This document shows positions 1 to 11,410 of a DNA stretch of 64,000 nucleotides, in pieces; positions within the stretch are counted from its first letter, which is position 1, and the number at the start of each line of letters is the position of its first letter. Source of the stretch: Cryptomeria japonica (taxonomy: Eukaryota; Streptophyta; Pinopsida; Cupressales; Cupressaceae); assembly GCF_030272615.1 (NCBI RefSeq), contig NC_081405.1:611133065-611197064 (forward strand). The letters run 5' to 3'. Below the pieces are notes generated by a model. It ran no database searches. It was not told the origin of the DNA and saw only the letters and a program-made list of their open reading frames with translations. The position numbers and the translations under genes are program-made.

Positions 1-1977
1 ATATTATGGACATTTTTCCCTTTTAAGGGATCTAGAGTGTCCTGATTTTGAGCAATTTTAGGCTTCTCATTCTGGGGTTTACCATCTTTCCAGTTGGTAT
101 TATAAGGCATGTCATGCAGTCTAGGGTGTCTATCTTGCCAGTTATAATGAGGCTTATCATTTTTGTTCACTTTGGCAGTCAGATCCTTCATAGCAATGAC
201 CAACTTCTCTATCTTGTCTTCCTCCTTAGCAGCTTTGCTAAGTTATTGTTTTGTTTCTTGCCATAACCTACCATCTGTTCTCCTTCCTAACTTCCCAGAT
301 GCTTTTCTGTTGCTCTCCACATTAATGGAAATCCTAAATGCATCCCTTAGGTTATGTGGATTTTTATCCCTCAAGATATAGGCCATCTTAGAATCAAATG
401 CATTATAGTAGGTATTCAAACACATGTTATCATCTAACCTCATCACCTAATGTAATCTATGCATGGCCTTTTGAAGTTTGGCATTGAAATCGGTGACCAT
501 TTCGTTATTAGACTTTCTAATATTGTTAAACATTGAGCATGAAGCTCACATTTGTTTTATCACCGTATTGTTCTTGAAAACAATTCTTAAAATGCTCCCA
601 TGACCTGATGCTATTAACTAGAAGACCTCTATACCAATCCCTTGCATCATCAACCAGGGATTGAACAAATAGTTTCATTATAACATCTTCATCCACTATC
701 TCATAGTCATTTATTAGGTTACCAAAAGATTTCAAATGTTCCTCAGCACTAATTGCATTATTTCCGGCAAACTTATGGAGTCTATCCCTTAACTTAGTAG
801 GAACATGGTTGGGATATCCTAGGATCCCATCAAAGAACAATTGCCTATACTATTCTAAATTGATAGGTCTCCTTTGAAAAGGGGGAGCAACATTATTATT
901 TCCCATGTTCATTTTGACTTTTGGAATTAGGGACTGAGATACTTGGCCATGCTGATTGTTCACAAGGGTTTGACTCACTGATGATGTATTAGCAGGCACA
1001 GTAGGCTAAATCTTAACTAGGGGAAGGGAAATTTCTTGAGGATCAGGTTTACTAAGATCTTCTGATGGAAAAATGATAGGGGGAACTTTTAAGTAGCTAA
1101 TTTTTCTCTTCACTTCCTGATTAGCTGCTTCCAATTCAACTTTCTCTAGTTCCATTTGGAGATCCTCTTTTTCCTTCCTTATTCTTTCCATCTTGCTCTC
1201 ATGTGTTGATAGCCTATGAGAAATCTCTTTAGTGTTTTTAGATCCAGTTCCATCATTCACCCATTTCTGCTTTCCTTTATCAACATTATTCCTAGGAAGC
1301 TGTGAATCACTGAGCATTTCCTTGTTTGGCTGGACTATTGACCTATATGCTAGCTTAGCCTTGGGGATCATAATTTCTCTGATCATAGGGCCTTCCTCAT
1401 CACTCTTTTCCTTTTCTTTGGCCAATACTTCCAAATCAGCTATCTGTCTAAGAAGCCTATCTCTCTCCATTAGTTTTGCTTTAACCTCCTTCTCCTTATT
1501 TGCTTCCTTTTGGGCTCTTAAGGAGATTAAGTGATGAACTCTCCTATTTAAATTTTCTATTTCTTGTGACACTTCATCCTCATCTGGGAAATTCTCCTCG
1601 AAGTCAGATAAATTGACTTGATCTATATCAATCAAGCTAATGTTTCCATCAATTGTCCTAGGAACACAATGTCTAATCACATTTGAACTAGTCCTATCTC
1701 TCGCAGACACACTAACATGAGATATATATTGATTTACAGCATGAGCATTATCTATATTTCCAAACAATCTAGAATGGAAACCTAATATATCATATTTAGA
1801 TTCTCTGGAAGAAGAATTAGACTTTGCATAAACAGTTCAATCAGGTATCTTACTAGTATTGTTATTCTTTTGCACCCAACCAACATTTGATGGTTCGTGA
1901 AGCACTGATCTCTTCTGACCTCTTCGTGACTATTTTGGCAAACCTTCTTGCAGAGTTTCATGAGGGTTCTTCTTCAT
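1..1977 (-). pseudogene. gag: T1 gag (capsid polyprotein), degraded and truncated by window edge
   Basis: This encodes the structural Gag protein of a Ty3/gypsy retrotransposon, which packages element RNA in virus-like particles. An N-terminal stretch with the motif NPHETLQEGLPK leads into a Glu/Lys-rich coiled coil (about 1100-1560), then a retrotransposon gag capsid domain (about 526-860, motifs AEEHLKSFG and DWYRG), then a basic tail (243-446). The start at 1977 is chosen because T2 has the matching start at 46888. A TAG follows GLPK in both elements. Further stops and frameshifts break the frame, and the 3' end lies outside the window. Similarity to the T2 gag is clear over its whole length. 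Confidence 0.85.
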
Positions 1978-2057
1978 GAATGATCTGGTGTTTTTTCCTC
2001 CTTTCATTGTGCTTGTCTTCCTTTCTTTTTGTACTTCACAAGGACTGGTTCCAAGAC

Positions 2058-2072
2058 AACAGAGTCGCCACC
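2058..2072 (-). other. Second primer-binding-site-like motif of T1
   Basis: The minus strand reads GGTGGCGACTCTGTTG here, repeating the first bases of the PBS about 237 bases further into the leader. T2 has a weaker counterpart at 46786-46800, about 220 bases after its PBS. Whether it can prime is unknown. Confidence 0.5.
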
Positions 2073-2289
2073 CACAAGACTATAGGAATTATGAAAACAA
2101 GCTTTGAAAAAAATGTTGGAAATCTTTAGACCAAAATCATATATCAAAGGAAAATAGAAGGAACTTCAAGATAGAGACCTCTAAGCACCACTGCTATATT
2201 CACTAATGCACTCATCTAATCCACAAACACACAATGATTTTCCTTATAAATTTAAACACAAGTTTGCGTCTGAATCCTTATTGTGACTC

Positions 2290-2307
2290 TCCCCAGCAGA
2301 GTCGCCA
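2290..2307 (-). other. T1 primer-binding site (tRNA-Arg type)
   Basis: The minus strand reads TGGCGACTCTGCTGGGGA, complementary to the 3' end of a plant tRNA-Arg as used by Ogre-type elements. It lies 4 bases (AAAG) inside the LTR end at 2312, the same spacing as in T2. Confidence 0.85.
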
Positions 2308-3144
2308 CTTTTGTTGTCCTCAAAATCTGATTCACTTTAACATCCTTATAGTGACATGATAACTCTGTATGCAGAAGTGATATTAAAGAGAAGGAAACTT
2401 CAAGGACAACATATGACAAGGTTTATTTAACCTTCTACTCTTCGGACTTATTCAAAGTCCAAGTGGGTATACCTTTGTGAACTAAATTCACACTTTTAAA
2501 AGATAAATCCACATCAAACAAGTCCAAAAACTAGTGGATCTAATCACCATAAAACTAACTGAAACAAAGGAATGAAAATTGTACTCATGTTCAGTATTGA
2601 CCTACAAAATATGTAATAGACAACCTCGATCTATACTAGTGTCTTATCCAAGGTCACAGAGTCATCTAAGTTCAAATAATACTCCCACAATTAAAATATC
2701 TCTACATATCCCATTAGTTTGGCTTCTGTAGATCCCTATTTATGCCTGACACGCATAAGAATTTATTCACACCAAATTAAACTATGCTCATCAAGATTCA
2801 AAATATCTCACAAGGAATTTACTGGTAGAAGTGATTCTTGCATATTTAATTCCCCTTCTGAAGAGAAAAGCTAAGAAACATATCCACTGAAAGTTTCCTT
2901 ACAACCCCTATTCAAACGAAATAACCTTGGATTATTTAGAATGAAATAGTAAACACTTGCAAACAATTTCAAGACAACACAAAGTTTTAACTCAAAACCA
3001 ATGGTCTGTATATTGATATTTTCTTCAAAAAAGTATTACAAGAAAGCTTCAAATATTCTCCATTAAAACTTGGAAAAGCTCAGATAAATTTCTGCAGCGT
3101 TTTCTTATAGTTCTTTGCGATCATCTTTCTACTAGTCTTGGTCT

Positions 3145-3153
3145 CCAATTATA
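3145..3153 (-). promoter_or_regulatory. Candidate TATA box of T1 LTR
   Basis: The minus strand reads TATAATTGG within a block that aligns closely with T2 TATAAATGGA at 45751 and 59181. Its position 3' of the LTR ORF puts that ORF in U3. No start-site evidence is visible. Confidence 0.45.
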
Positions 3154-3316
3154 ACAATATGGATGCATACAAAGCTTTGGACTTTCCTAGGAGAGTTTGT
3201 TACAATCATTACATTTCAAGAAGTTACAAAATCTTTTACAAATGCAATTACAAGTCCTTTTCAACCTCTGCAGCTTCTTCTAATTGCTCTACATCCTGTA
3301 TGGCATTTTTTCTTGT

Positions 3317-6300
3317 CTAGTCATTATATACATCATCAGCTGGCCACGCGAAGTTAATCAAATTTTCTTTTGCCTTGGCTAACCTTTTCCAAGAATTCCT
3401 CATTCTGTTAACCTCTAAATTGAGAAAACCATAATGAGATTTGATTCTTTCTATCTCCTCAATTGTTATGACAAAAAAGGAAGCATCTTCTAAGTTAATA
3501 ATTCCTTTTATTCTAACTGACAATTTGGCTTCTAATTCCTTAAGCCATACTTGTTTGTCCTTCAATTGATTTGGGCTGACAAAATCCCCTGGAAGCAATT
3601 CAAAAACCTGATCAATGTACTCCTTTTTGTACAAGTTGATCTTCCTATCTGCATTATCTATTCCTTCTACTAATTTTACTAGGTCCTTTGTGGTATCACA
3701 AGTGGATTTGATAATAGGATCAGCCCCTGCTTCATCATAGGATACACAAATAAGCTCCAAATCCTACTCTCTAGGCTTCCACTTGTAAAAATAGGCATTA
3801 AAATGGCCTTATCTCCATTAAGTTCATTCCACATATCTAGAATCTTGCTCATGTTGTTATAAAATAATGAGTCCCCCATGGTGTCAGCAAAACTTGAAAT
3901 TTTAGCCCTTACTCTTTCTTCATATTTCTTTTCATACGAGGCTTGAGCCTATTTTAAATCCTCCAACTCATGAAGAGTGATCTCAACCAATTGAGAGCTA
4001 GAAGGTGCTGGAGAGGGTGGGAACACAATAATGGGGCTGGTAGGTGGTGGTCTTGTAGGAGAAGAGGAGATCATCAGTGTTGAAGACTCACCCTGATGGT
4101 ACTGTCCTGCCAATTGGCTTTGTAACTTGGCAATGATGTTCTCTTTACTCCTTACCTCTTCCTTGGCACTATTATAGGCTTTTAAAACTGTCTCTAGCTT
4201 AACCTGGAGATCTACCTTTTCCTTAGCCTCCCTTTCTACCACTATAACACTAAATTTTGTAGTCTCTAGCACAGTGCTAGTAGCTTCCATTACCCCAGTG
4301 CTCTGAACTCTTTTTACTATCATTCCACCAAGGTAACTCGACCCTGAGGTGTCCTTATTTCTCTTATTCTCATCTCTTTTAAGAGACCACATGACCAGTG
4401 CAACATTGTCTTTGCTGAAAGTGACTCCCCCCATAGGTTTGATCTCTTTTCTTACTGCCTCTAATACCAAGGCATCTTCTATGTCCCACTTGGGGAGAAT
4501 GAATACCCCAACCTGTGCCACCATGTCTCTTCCTTGCTTAGGAGTGATGGTCTTAAACTCATCAATCATTTCTTGCTTTATTTCCTCCTCAACCACAGCT
4601 GGATCTTTGTGGGGCTGCTCACTTTTTCTCTTTTCACACCTAGCATTAAACTTATGAATGTTTTTCTTCCACACAAACTGCATGAAAGCTCCTGATGTGA
4701 CAAAGTTATCATCAGCCAAGAAATCTTCACTGGCTTGTTTGATCTCAAGGTCCCACTCATAGCCTTTGAACTCATTAGTAGTGATGTTCATTTCAGTAGT
4801 AAGGGGCTCTTCTGGCATTCCCTCTCCCACTTCATCATATGTATATGCTATTTCTCCAAGGCTTCCTAACTGCAATAGTTGCTCAACTACTGCTTGTTCA
4901 TCTCCTATATGAATAGGGGATTGAGATGGAGAGTACAAAGGTTCATCAGATTGTATTTCTTTTCCCACTCTTTGTTTCTTTGGGCTATCTTGAATGTCAA
5001 TGACATCCTGTATCTTTCTCTTCCCCTTTGAACTAGAGGGCTCCCCTGTTGTAGGCATCAACACACTATAATTGGACTTCTTATGCAGCATGTAGTCACC
5101 AGGAGGGATTTCTCTAGTGGATGCATACCTACCTAGAACCAGTCTTGCTTTCTCAGGGTTTTTTTTAATTACAACCTCCCTCTTTTCTTTCAAAGTCTAC
5201 ATCACATCCTCAAAACAAATAATTAGGAACTTTATCTTCTCCTTGAAAGTGTGGAAGCTAGACAATGGGTCATAGCTAGTATCAAATTGGTGTACAAAGT
5301 CTAAGGCTTTTTTATAAGCCACCCACTTTTCCTTTCTCGGCTCTTGCTCATCTAAATCAAACTCATTCCTAATGAGGTCTTTAGGAAACTGGAACTCATG
5401 GGGTTTACCTCTACATATTGACCTCTTTTTGAACATGCCATTGAAGAAGTCTTCAGGGTCAGCACACCGGGCTACTGCAGTTGACAAATGATATGGTTGA
5501 AGAAAATTTTCAAAACACTTCCACCCTCCTTTAATTATCACAAATTGGTGTGCTATGGTAACTGTAGGGAAAATGGTCCCTTTACCTCTGCCTCCTGCAC
5601 ACTACCAATCTACCTAAGGATCTCTACAATTCCCACTTTAAGAAGGACCTAATAGGGTAACAAAAATGGAGTGCCTATGAAACCATATACTTTGAAAACT
5701 ATGGAGATAGTGTATAAGTAAATATCACCCCAATTGTGAAGAATTTTAACATTCTCAGCAAACTCTTTTGGCCTAATGAATTCCAAAATAACCTTAGGGA
5801 CTCTTGGATCCTCTGAACAGATAAGAGTCCTAATCTTAGATGCAAAACACTTATCAAACTTTAGGAAGCTTGCATCTTCTTTGTCCCATGACAACACTGT
5901 ACTCCATAAATGCACTGGCATCTTCTCTCCTTTTTTCTCTTTCACAATATCCATCCCACTTGCAAAATAGTCACCACCCTTGAATAAAAATAAATGCATG
6001 AGGAGGGAATACCATCCAAAAGGCCTATCTACCTTCCCATTCTTTATTCCTATTAATCCTTAATGGATAGCATCAGTGATAAAGGAAACATAATCAAAGG
6101 TCACTGCAAGAGAAGGATTCAAAATCTAAGCAACCATCAGCATGTAATGAGTGGGCATATTTGCCTCAACATCCTCTCCTAATATTTGGCAAAGTGACTA
6201 GTATAATCCCTTGGCCCTAAGGGTGAATAGATTTAATGAGAAGGGCTCTTCAGTACTGGGTCCTACAACTGTCAACCCAACTATCTTCACAAAGAATTAT

Positions 6301-6827
6301 TTAAGAGGCCCATTTCTATGGTGGTTCCTCTGCACACTGTATACCTGAGCTAGTGATTTAAAATTAATAAGCTCTAGAAAATTAGTAAATTCACTAAGCC
6401 CAAAAGCATTTCTGAACTCCTCATTATTTATTTCAAACAGGGTTTTCCCATTTATATCTTTAACACTCCTTGTAATTGGGTCATAGTTGTGTGCAATTTG
6501 AGTTAGGAGATCCACATCCATGAATACTCTAGGTACCACTAATTTGCCAACATCCAACTCCCAGATACTATTCCGCGGGGCTGAGGAGTTTCTCATGCCA
6601 AATCCAACTTTAAACAATCCCAATCTAGACAACCCAATTTGAGGGTCTCTTAGCCAATTACCCTTATCATATAATCCCTCCCCTATTTTTAGGCGAGGAG
6701 CTCTTGGCACAAGTTCTTTTACCTTTGCAGCCACATTAGTTGACAATGTCAACTGTTCAAGGAAGTCATCATAGATAGCCCTCTCCTAGTAATTAACCTT
6801 TCCTGAGAATTCCCTCTTAGGTGCCAT
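3317..6827 (-). pseudogene. T1 LTR-encoded accessory protein, unknown function, broken
   Basis: I do not recognise this protein family. The ORF starts with MAPK at 6827 and ends at the stop at 3317, about 1,170 codons with several stops and frameshifts. The longest open piece is 3949-5193 (414 codons). The N-terminal half looks globular and has motifs shared with both T2 copies: NSIWELDVGKL, PRVFMDVDLLTQIA, MHLFLFKG, HLWSTVLSWD, HNWGDIYLY and FFNGMFKKR. A Ser/Pro-rich linker follows, with basic clusters (GKRK, SPKKQRVGK) that could be nuclear-localisation signals, then a coiled coil and a charged C-terminus. It lies wholly inside the LTR. Conservation of protein between diverged LTRs suggests past selection. 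Confidence 0.75.
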
Positions 6828-7089
6828 CTCTAAAATTATGCAAGAAATCTAACTATTACCCCCAACTATTCAATGACAAATCAAGATCTTAATTTAAACA
6901 CACTGTTAAGTGATTGCTAAACAAGAGTATAAGAGAACCTATTTTTTGCTCGAAGAAATTAGCTCTACAACCACTTCTCTACAACTACTGTTTAGAATGA
7001 TACCTTCATTCAATTGATACGAGATCATATATAATAGTTGGGCTCTTAACTACGACAATGATACTGCATGCTTCGGCCATCCCTTCAGA

Positions 7090-8760
7090 ATTGAATTCAT
7101 AGAAGAATTCAAAATTTTTGCTCCAATGGGTCACAACATGCCTGCGTATTTTCCTTTTCGCTCTTTCACCATTTCGTAGGCTTTAACGCCTTAGCAATTT
7201 TTCTTAACGAAATCACACCAGCCATTTGATCGAATGAAACTTGATCGGTCTTTACACTAACTTAATGCCTTTGCCTTGGCATCGGGCCCTACTTCCTTTT
7301 CACCATTTCGTGGGCTTTATCCCTCGAGCACTTTTCTTTCATGAAGCTACACTAGGCATTAGATGAGACTCTAACCACCCAACCTTTAACTCTTACCTAG
7401 ATAGTTAGCCTTTTCACTAACCGCGCCTCATCCTGACGGCTTTTTGCTATTTTGCATAGCTTAACCCGCTTTCAACTTTGGGCCATGAAACAACGTGAAG
7501 CGTTGGATTAATCTTGAGATGACCATCCTTTAAGTGAGACCTTTATGCTTGCATCACTTACCCCACTCTTCCATTGGTTACCAAATACCATGTGGCACTC
7601 ATCCATTAGCCTTGGAAAACTCCTCAAGTTTAGTTTAGAGTCAGCCATGTGTCGTATTTCCCTTATAACCACCAGTTACACCTTGGTGCCCTCAATCCCT
7701 TTTGAAACCACGTGTCAATCAACACGTCACCATCTAGCATGAAGTCGAGAAGAACCTTCTTTTCTCTGTCACCATTTCATGAAGCATATCCCTCAGTTAA
7801 TTCACAGCCATGAAACAATGCGAGCCCTTGGATCAAATCGGAGTTGATTGCCTTTTACCTTCATGCTTTATCTAATCTTCGAGCCCCAAAAACCTTTCAT
7901 TGTTTCATAGGTTTTAAAGCATGAGCATTTTACCTTCGTGAATATATGCAAACCGTTCGATTACATCTGACTTTCTCAATGCTTAACAACCTACTAAGAT
8001 TTGGCAGACATGGGGCCCTTTGACTCAGCTCTATCTACTTGGTGTCTAGTCATTCCCAAACTAACATGTCAACCTTTTATTTACTAAGAGAAAACATCGG
8101 ATTCCACCTCATCCTTGCCACTTCCATCTGCAAGGTCATTTCTTATTCCGCAACATGATTCATCCTCTTGGACCCACCTTTTAATCCTTAGATCTGACTT
8201 GTTGACTAGTTTGACTTTCTACCACGTGTCCTTATCTGATTTGCCATCTCAACCAATTGGATTGCCTGCTTGGAGGGCCATGTCATTTCGTTGTTCCACG
8301 AAAGCTATCTGTTGAACATCTTTCTCCTGTGAAATTGCGCTAGCCATCATATCAGATAGACTTGTGCATCAGTTATGCTAGTTATGAACTCCTTTTCCCG
8401 AGCCAAAAAAAACCTTTCGTTGCTTCGCAAGGCATAACACGTGAGCACCTATTGGCCATGAAACAACACAAACCGTTGATCTCTCTTGAACTTGATCACC
8501 TTTTAACCATTTGAAAAGTCTCCACTATCGGGTCCTGCCAAGCCTTTTCACCATTTCACGAAAGGTATTTCACTTGCTAGTTTTAGCTGCGAATCAATGC
8601 CAGCCGTTAGATCTTGAGCGAGATGGAGTCTCGTTAAACTAGACCAAATGCACACCATTTGAACACACTTTTTACTTTCGCTATTTCACAAGTCTTAAAG
8701 TACTCGCAACTTCTCCTAATGAAATGGTGAAAGCCGTAGATCCATCTGAGAGCTGCATGA
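7090..8760 (-). repeat. Degenerate hairpin-repeat array in T1 U3
   Basis: Variants of one module recur on the minus strand roughly every 100-200 bases. The module is a base run near GATCNNACGGC, then a TTTCAYNATG arm, a short AT-rich loop, then TTCATGAAACAACGAAA. Examples lie near 7120-7200, 7290-7345, 7760-7830, 7890-7960, 8440-8490, 8540-8620 and 8690-8740. The two arms are partly complementary. The same modules occur in both T2 LTRs. Confidence 0.55.
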
Positions 8761-8781
8761 CACTTACTAGACCTGATAACA

Positions 8782-9030
8782 TTAGAAAGAAAAAAGCATA
8801 ATGCATAGATTTTTAACAATTATTCAACGACCGCCTAGGCATATGACGAAGGGGGGACACTTCACATGACCCCAAGACCCATTACTTAAGTGAATTAAAG
8901 TAATGCAGGAATAGAAACCAGAGGGTTTTAATCAGACATTTGAGCGATTTAAAACCAAAACCCTTAACCTTAAACCCTTAACACAGATTTGAAGTAGTCA
9001 ATAGTGTGCCTGACTCAAAATTTCAAAAAC
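8782..9030. other. Unassigned spacer between T1 and C5
   Basis: No coding capacity is seen. It includes an imperfect telomere-like run (AACCCTTAACCTTAAACCC, near 8960-8982) that is too degenerate to call a telomeric repeat. It may hold the remnant junction of the truncated copia C5. Confidence 0.4.
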
Positions 9031-9057
9031 TTAGCCAATTATGGGAAAAGAAAACCC

Positions 9058-9318
9058 ATTTCTTAAACAATGATAACATAGACCATGGACATTAACATAC
9101 TTTGAATTAGACAAAGAACTGATAATGGCCTCCAATGCTTGATTATTTTTTTGTTTCTCTTTCTTTTGATCATCAAACATAGTCCCACTAGGTGCAACAT
9201 ATTGTGTAACAACATGCTCCCAATATTCACTTCCTATACTCTTGATATATATTTTCATCTTATCACTCCATATTTGGTAGTTTTCCCTATTAAACTTCAG
9301 ACCTTCTTTCTTCATCAT
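9058..9318 (-). pseudogene. gag: C5 gag N-terminal fragment
   Basis: This is the amino terminus of a copia Gag. The opening motif KFNRENYQIWSDKMK matches the C2 gag start (KFNRENFGIWKYRMK at 25528), and the later motif EAIISSLSN corresponds to EALISSLSD. Copia similarity stops after about 80 residues, near 9080, where the sequence changes abruptly, which marks a truncation. The start at 9318 follows from the C2 alignment and from its place just inside the PBS. Gag would form the particle that packages element RNA, but this piece cannot do so. Confidence 0.7.
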
Positions 9319-9374
9319 GTTCTTCTAGATATTTACCTCAAGTTGTTAGGCTTAGACACTAGAGGACCTGAAAA

Positions 9375-9386
9375 GCTCTGATACCA
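9375..9386 (-). other. C5 primer-binding site (initiator tRNA-Met)
   Basis: The minus strand reads TGGTATCAGAGC, the standard copia PBS, 2 bases inside the LTR end. Confidence 0.9.
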
Positions 9387-9388
9387 AT

Positions 9389-10792
9389 TGATGGTATGAT
9401 GAATCAATAAGGATCCTGACAATGGCTGAGAGGGGGAGGGGGTGAATTAGTAGATAAAAAACTGACTAAAATTTCATCAAACTCAAAAAAAATCTGTGAA
9501 GCCAATATCATAACTAACTGGTTCAAATAGTAAACTACAAACTTCAATAGCATTGAGAGTTTACTAGTTTGGCTAGCATATCAAAATAACAATATAATAG
9601 CTCTGAAACTTCCAAATGATTTAACAAAAATATTCAAATACTTTACTGATAATAGTAAAAGCACATTTCAGATTACTACCGGTCATCTTATCATAACTAA
9701 GTAGATTTAACAGTTAAGAAAATGAACCATAGCAAACATAACCACAAAAACCATTCACCACTTGACACAATCATTTTTGACTTGGAAACCCATATGGGAA
9801 AAATCATAGTGGGGATGAATACCCACAAGTATTTTGAACTCTTCTGAAGTTCACCCTGTTAGGAGCCAAGCCTATTAAATCTTTACAAAAAGTATTGTTA
9901 GGAATGGATCCTGTTAGGGACCACCCAGTTAAGAGATTGACTATAATGCCCTATTAGAAGCAATATCCTATTATGAGTAACCTCGGTAGAGGATTTGAAA
10001 TCCAAGCTAATGAATCACTAGGTTAGAGGATTTAGATAACACTAATCCTATTAAATCTTACTCGATTAAGGGATTTGACTATTGTAATTGTTAAAAACAA
10101 TAGGGGTTTGCTGATCTGGTAAATAGTACTGCTCTACTTGATCAGATCCTTTTCATGCTTCTATCTGCCTTCACACATATTGTAGATGCACCTTCTTGTT
10201 TGAAAATCAATCACATGAACACAACCAAATTGCCAACACTATAATGAAACATTTCATTGACCTTATAAGAAAAACAATAAGGTGGTAACACATCACAAAC
10301 CTAAGATCTCATAGAGATTACAAAAAAATCGGTTCAAGTATGACCATTGGATTACATAGAAATCATTGCACATTGTTCAAGACAACCGTGATCACTTCTT
10401 GATCACTGCTTCATCGATTCCTGTAACTCATCATGTGGTTTTCTCTTCATGCAATGTACTCACTCATTCTAAAGATAAAACTATTATCTCTACACACCAA
10501 AAACCATTTGAAACTCTTCACATACAACATGCATACGTGGTATAATCATTACCATTCACCATTTGATCATAAACCAATACAACCGATTCACCAAGCTCCA
10601 TTGGTTAGGGTTTGGCACATCAATAGGTAGGGTTACCAATTGATCTCACTGCTTCTTAAGTAATACCAATTTCCTTCACTATCTCACCAATCGGTTGCAA
10701 AACAACATCATAACAACATTATTACTGGTTACAATTGACATCAATGACAATCATAAAAGTTCATCAATGTAATCTTCATGCAAATGCCAACA
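9389..10792 (-). repeat. C5 5' LTR, about 1.4 kb
   Basis: Minus-strand termini are TGTTGGCATT and ...CATACCATCA, next to the PBS. It carries the modules shared by copia LTRs here: the G-run block near 9431-9450, the block around GGGAAAAATCATAGTGGGG (9795-9815) and repeated short TTAGGG/TTAAGG-type motifs from about 9860 to 10090. Confidence 0.8.
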
Positions 10793-11148
10793 TAGCTAAT
10801 TCTTTTGATGGATTGATTTCACTGACTACATCCATTGATGGTCAAATTTTGGTTTTGGAAGCCCAAATTTTTGTTCTTGAGAATAAAAAAGGCAAAATCA
10901 TAAGAAGAGCTAGAAGTCTAAGAGGCTTCATGAGTCCTAGGTTGGATTCACTTAGTGTACATAAGAACGAGTGTATGGATATGGTTGGAAAGCCAACACC
11001 GGCAGAGTTAAGTGAGAAGGAATCATTTGCTCATATACTAAATGGACTTGTATCTATTTCCATCACTTTCAAAACTAGTTGGGTTACTTATCTTGAGCTA
11101 TTGGACAAGGCATATCTAGAAATTTTCAAATTTGTTAGGCTCGGGTAA
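10793..11148 (+). pseudogene. C6 3'-terminal ORF fragment, unrecognised
   Basis: An open frame of about 118 codons lies upstream of the polypurine tract of C6, starting inside the fragment because the 5' part is missing. It has no RT, RNase H or integrase motif that I can see. A short coiled-coil-like run (LVLEAQIFVLENKKGKIIRRA) precedes a polar stretch. It could be the end of an extra or structural ORF of a non-autonomous copia, or a chance frame. Function is not assigned. Confidence 0.3.
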
Positions 11149-11397
11149 GATATTTTTGGGATATTCATTGTACAGTTTTTGGATCTTTGACATTCTTTTT
11201 GAATTTTTGATGGCATTGATGTCAAAGGGGGAGTGATATAAATGTGAAAAATAATAGAATGATTCATATACATTAAGGGGAGTATGGAGTACTTTTAATT
11301 ATGATCATTAATGAATATTCAGCTCAAGGGGATCAAGAAGGATAAAACCAACAGATGAAACCTTGAACATTTTTCACATGAGTGTTGCCTTCAATGC

Positions 11398-11410
11398 CAA
11401 AGGGGGAGAT
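11398..11410 (+). other. C6 polypurine tract
   Basis: CAAAGGGGGAGAT lies directly before the LTR start TGTTGG at 11411. It is the expected plus-strand primer of a copia element. Confidence 0.8.

Larger units (their letters stand above)
1..8781 (-). mobile_element. T1: Tat/Ogre-type Ty3/gypsy retrotransposon, 5' part only
   Basis: Reading the minus strand from 8781, the order is a long 5' LTR, a 4-base spacer (AAAG), a tRNA-Arg primer-binding site, a leader and a gag gene that runs off the window start. The gag protein and the leader match element T2 (40840-60005) in the opposite orientation, so the two belong to related families. Protease, RT and integrase would lie beyond position 1. The outer LTR end at 8781 is a candidate: it reads TGTTATCA on the minus strand, the terminus inferred for T2, but no partner LTR or target duplication is available to confirm it. 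Confidence 0.85.
2312..8781 (-). repeat. T1 5' LTR, about 6.5 kb, containing a protein-coding ORF
   Basis: The inner end is fixed by the PBS: on the minus strand the LTR ends GAGGACAACA, against GAGAACAACA in T2. The outer end is proposed at 8781 from TGTTATCA. From outer to inner end, it holds a degenerate hairpin-repeat array, a broken ~1,170-codon ORF, a TATA-like box at 3145-3153 and about 0.8 kb of R/U5. The ORF and the TATA region align with the T2 LTRs, while the outermost U3 (8500-8781) shows little similarity. Confidence 0.75.
9031..10792 (-). mobile_element. C5: Ty1/copia remnant, 5' LTR plus gag start
   Basis: Minus-strand order is LTR (10792 to 9389), initiator-Met PBS (9375-9386) and the first ~90 codons of gag. 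Pol and the 3' LTR are missing. It abuts copia C6 exactly at its LTR end, so it probably inserted into C6 before deletions removed the outer parts of both. Confidence 0.8.

Noticed and set aside
2290-2307. Possible tRNA fragment (matches a tRNA-Arg 3' end)
   Set aside because: Only 18 bases match, at the exact LTR-adjacent position; it is a primer-binding site, not a tRNA gene.
8956-8985. Interstitial telomere-like sequence
   Set aside because: Units are irregular (CCCTTAA, CCTTAAA) and short; insufficient for a telomeric repeat call.
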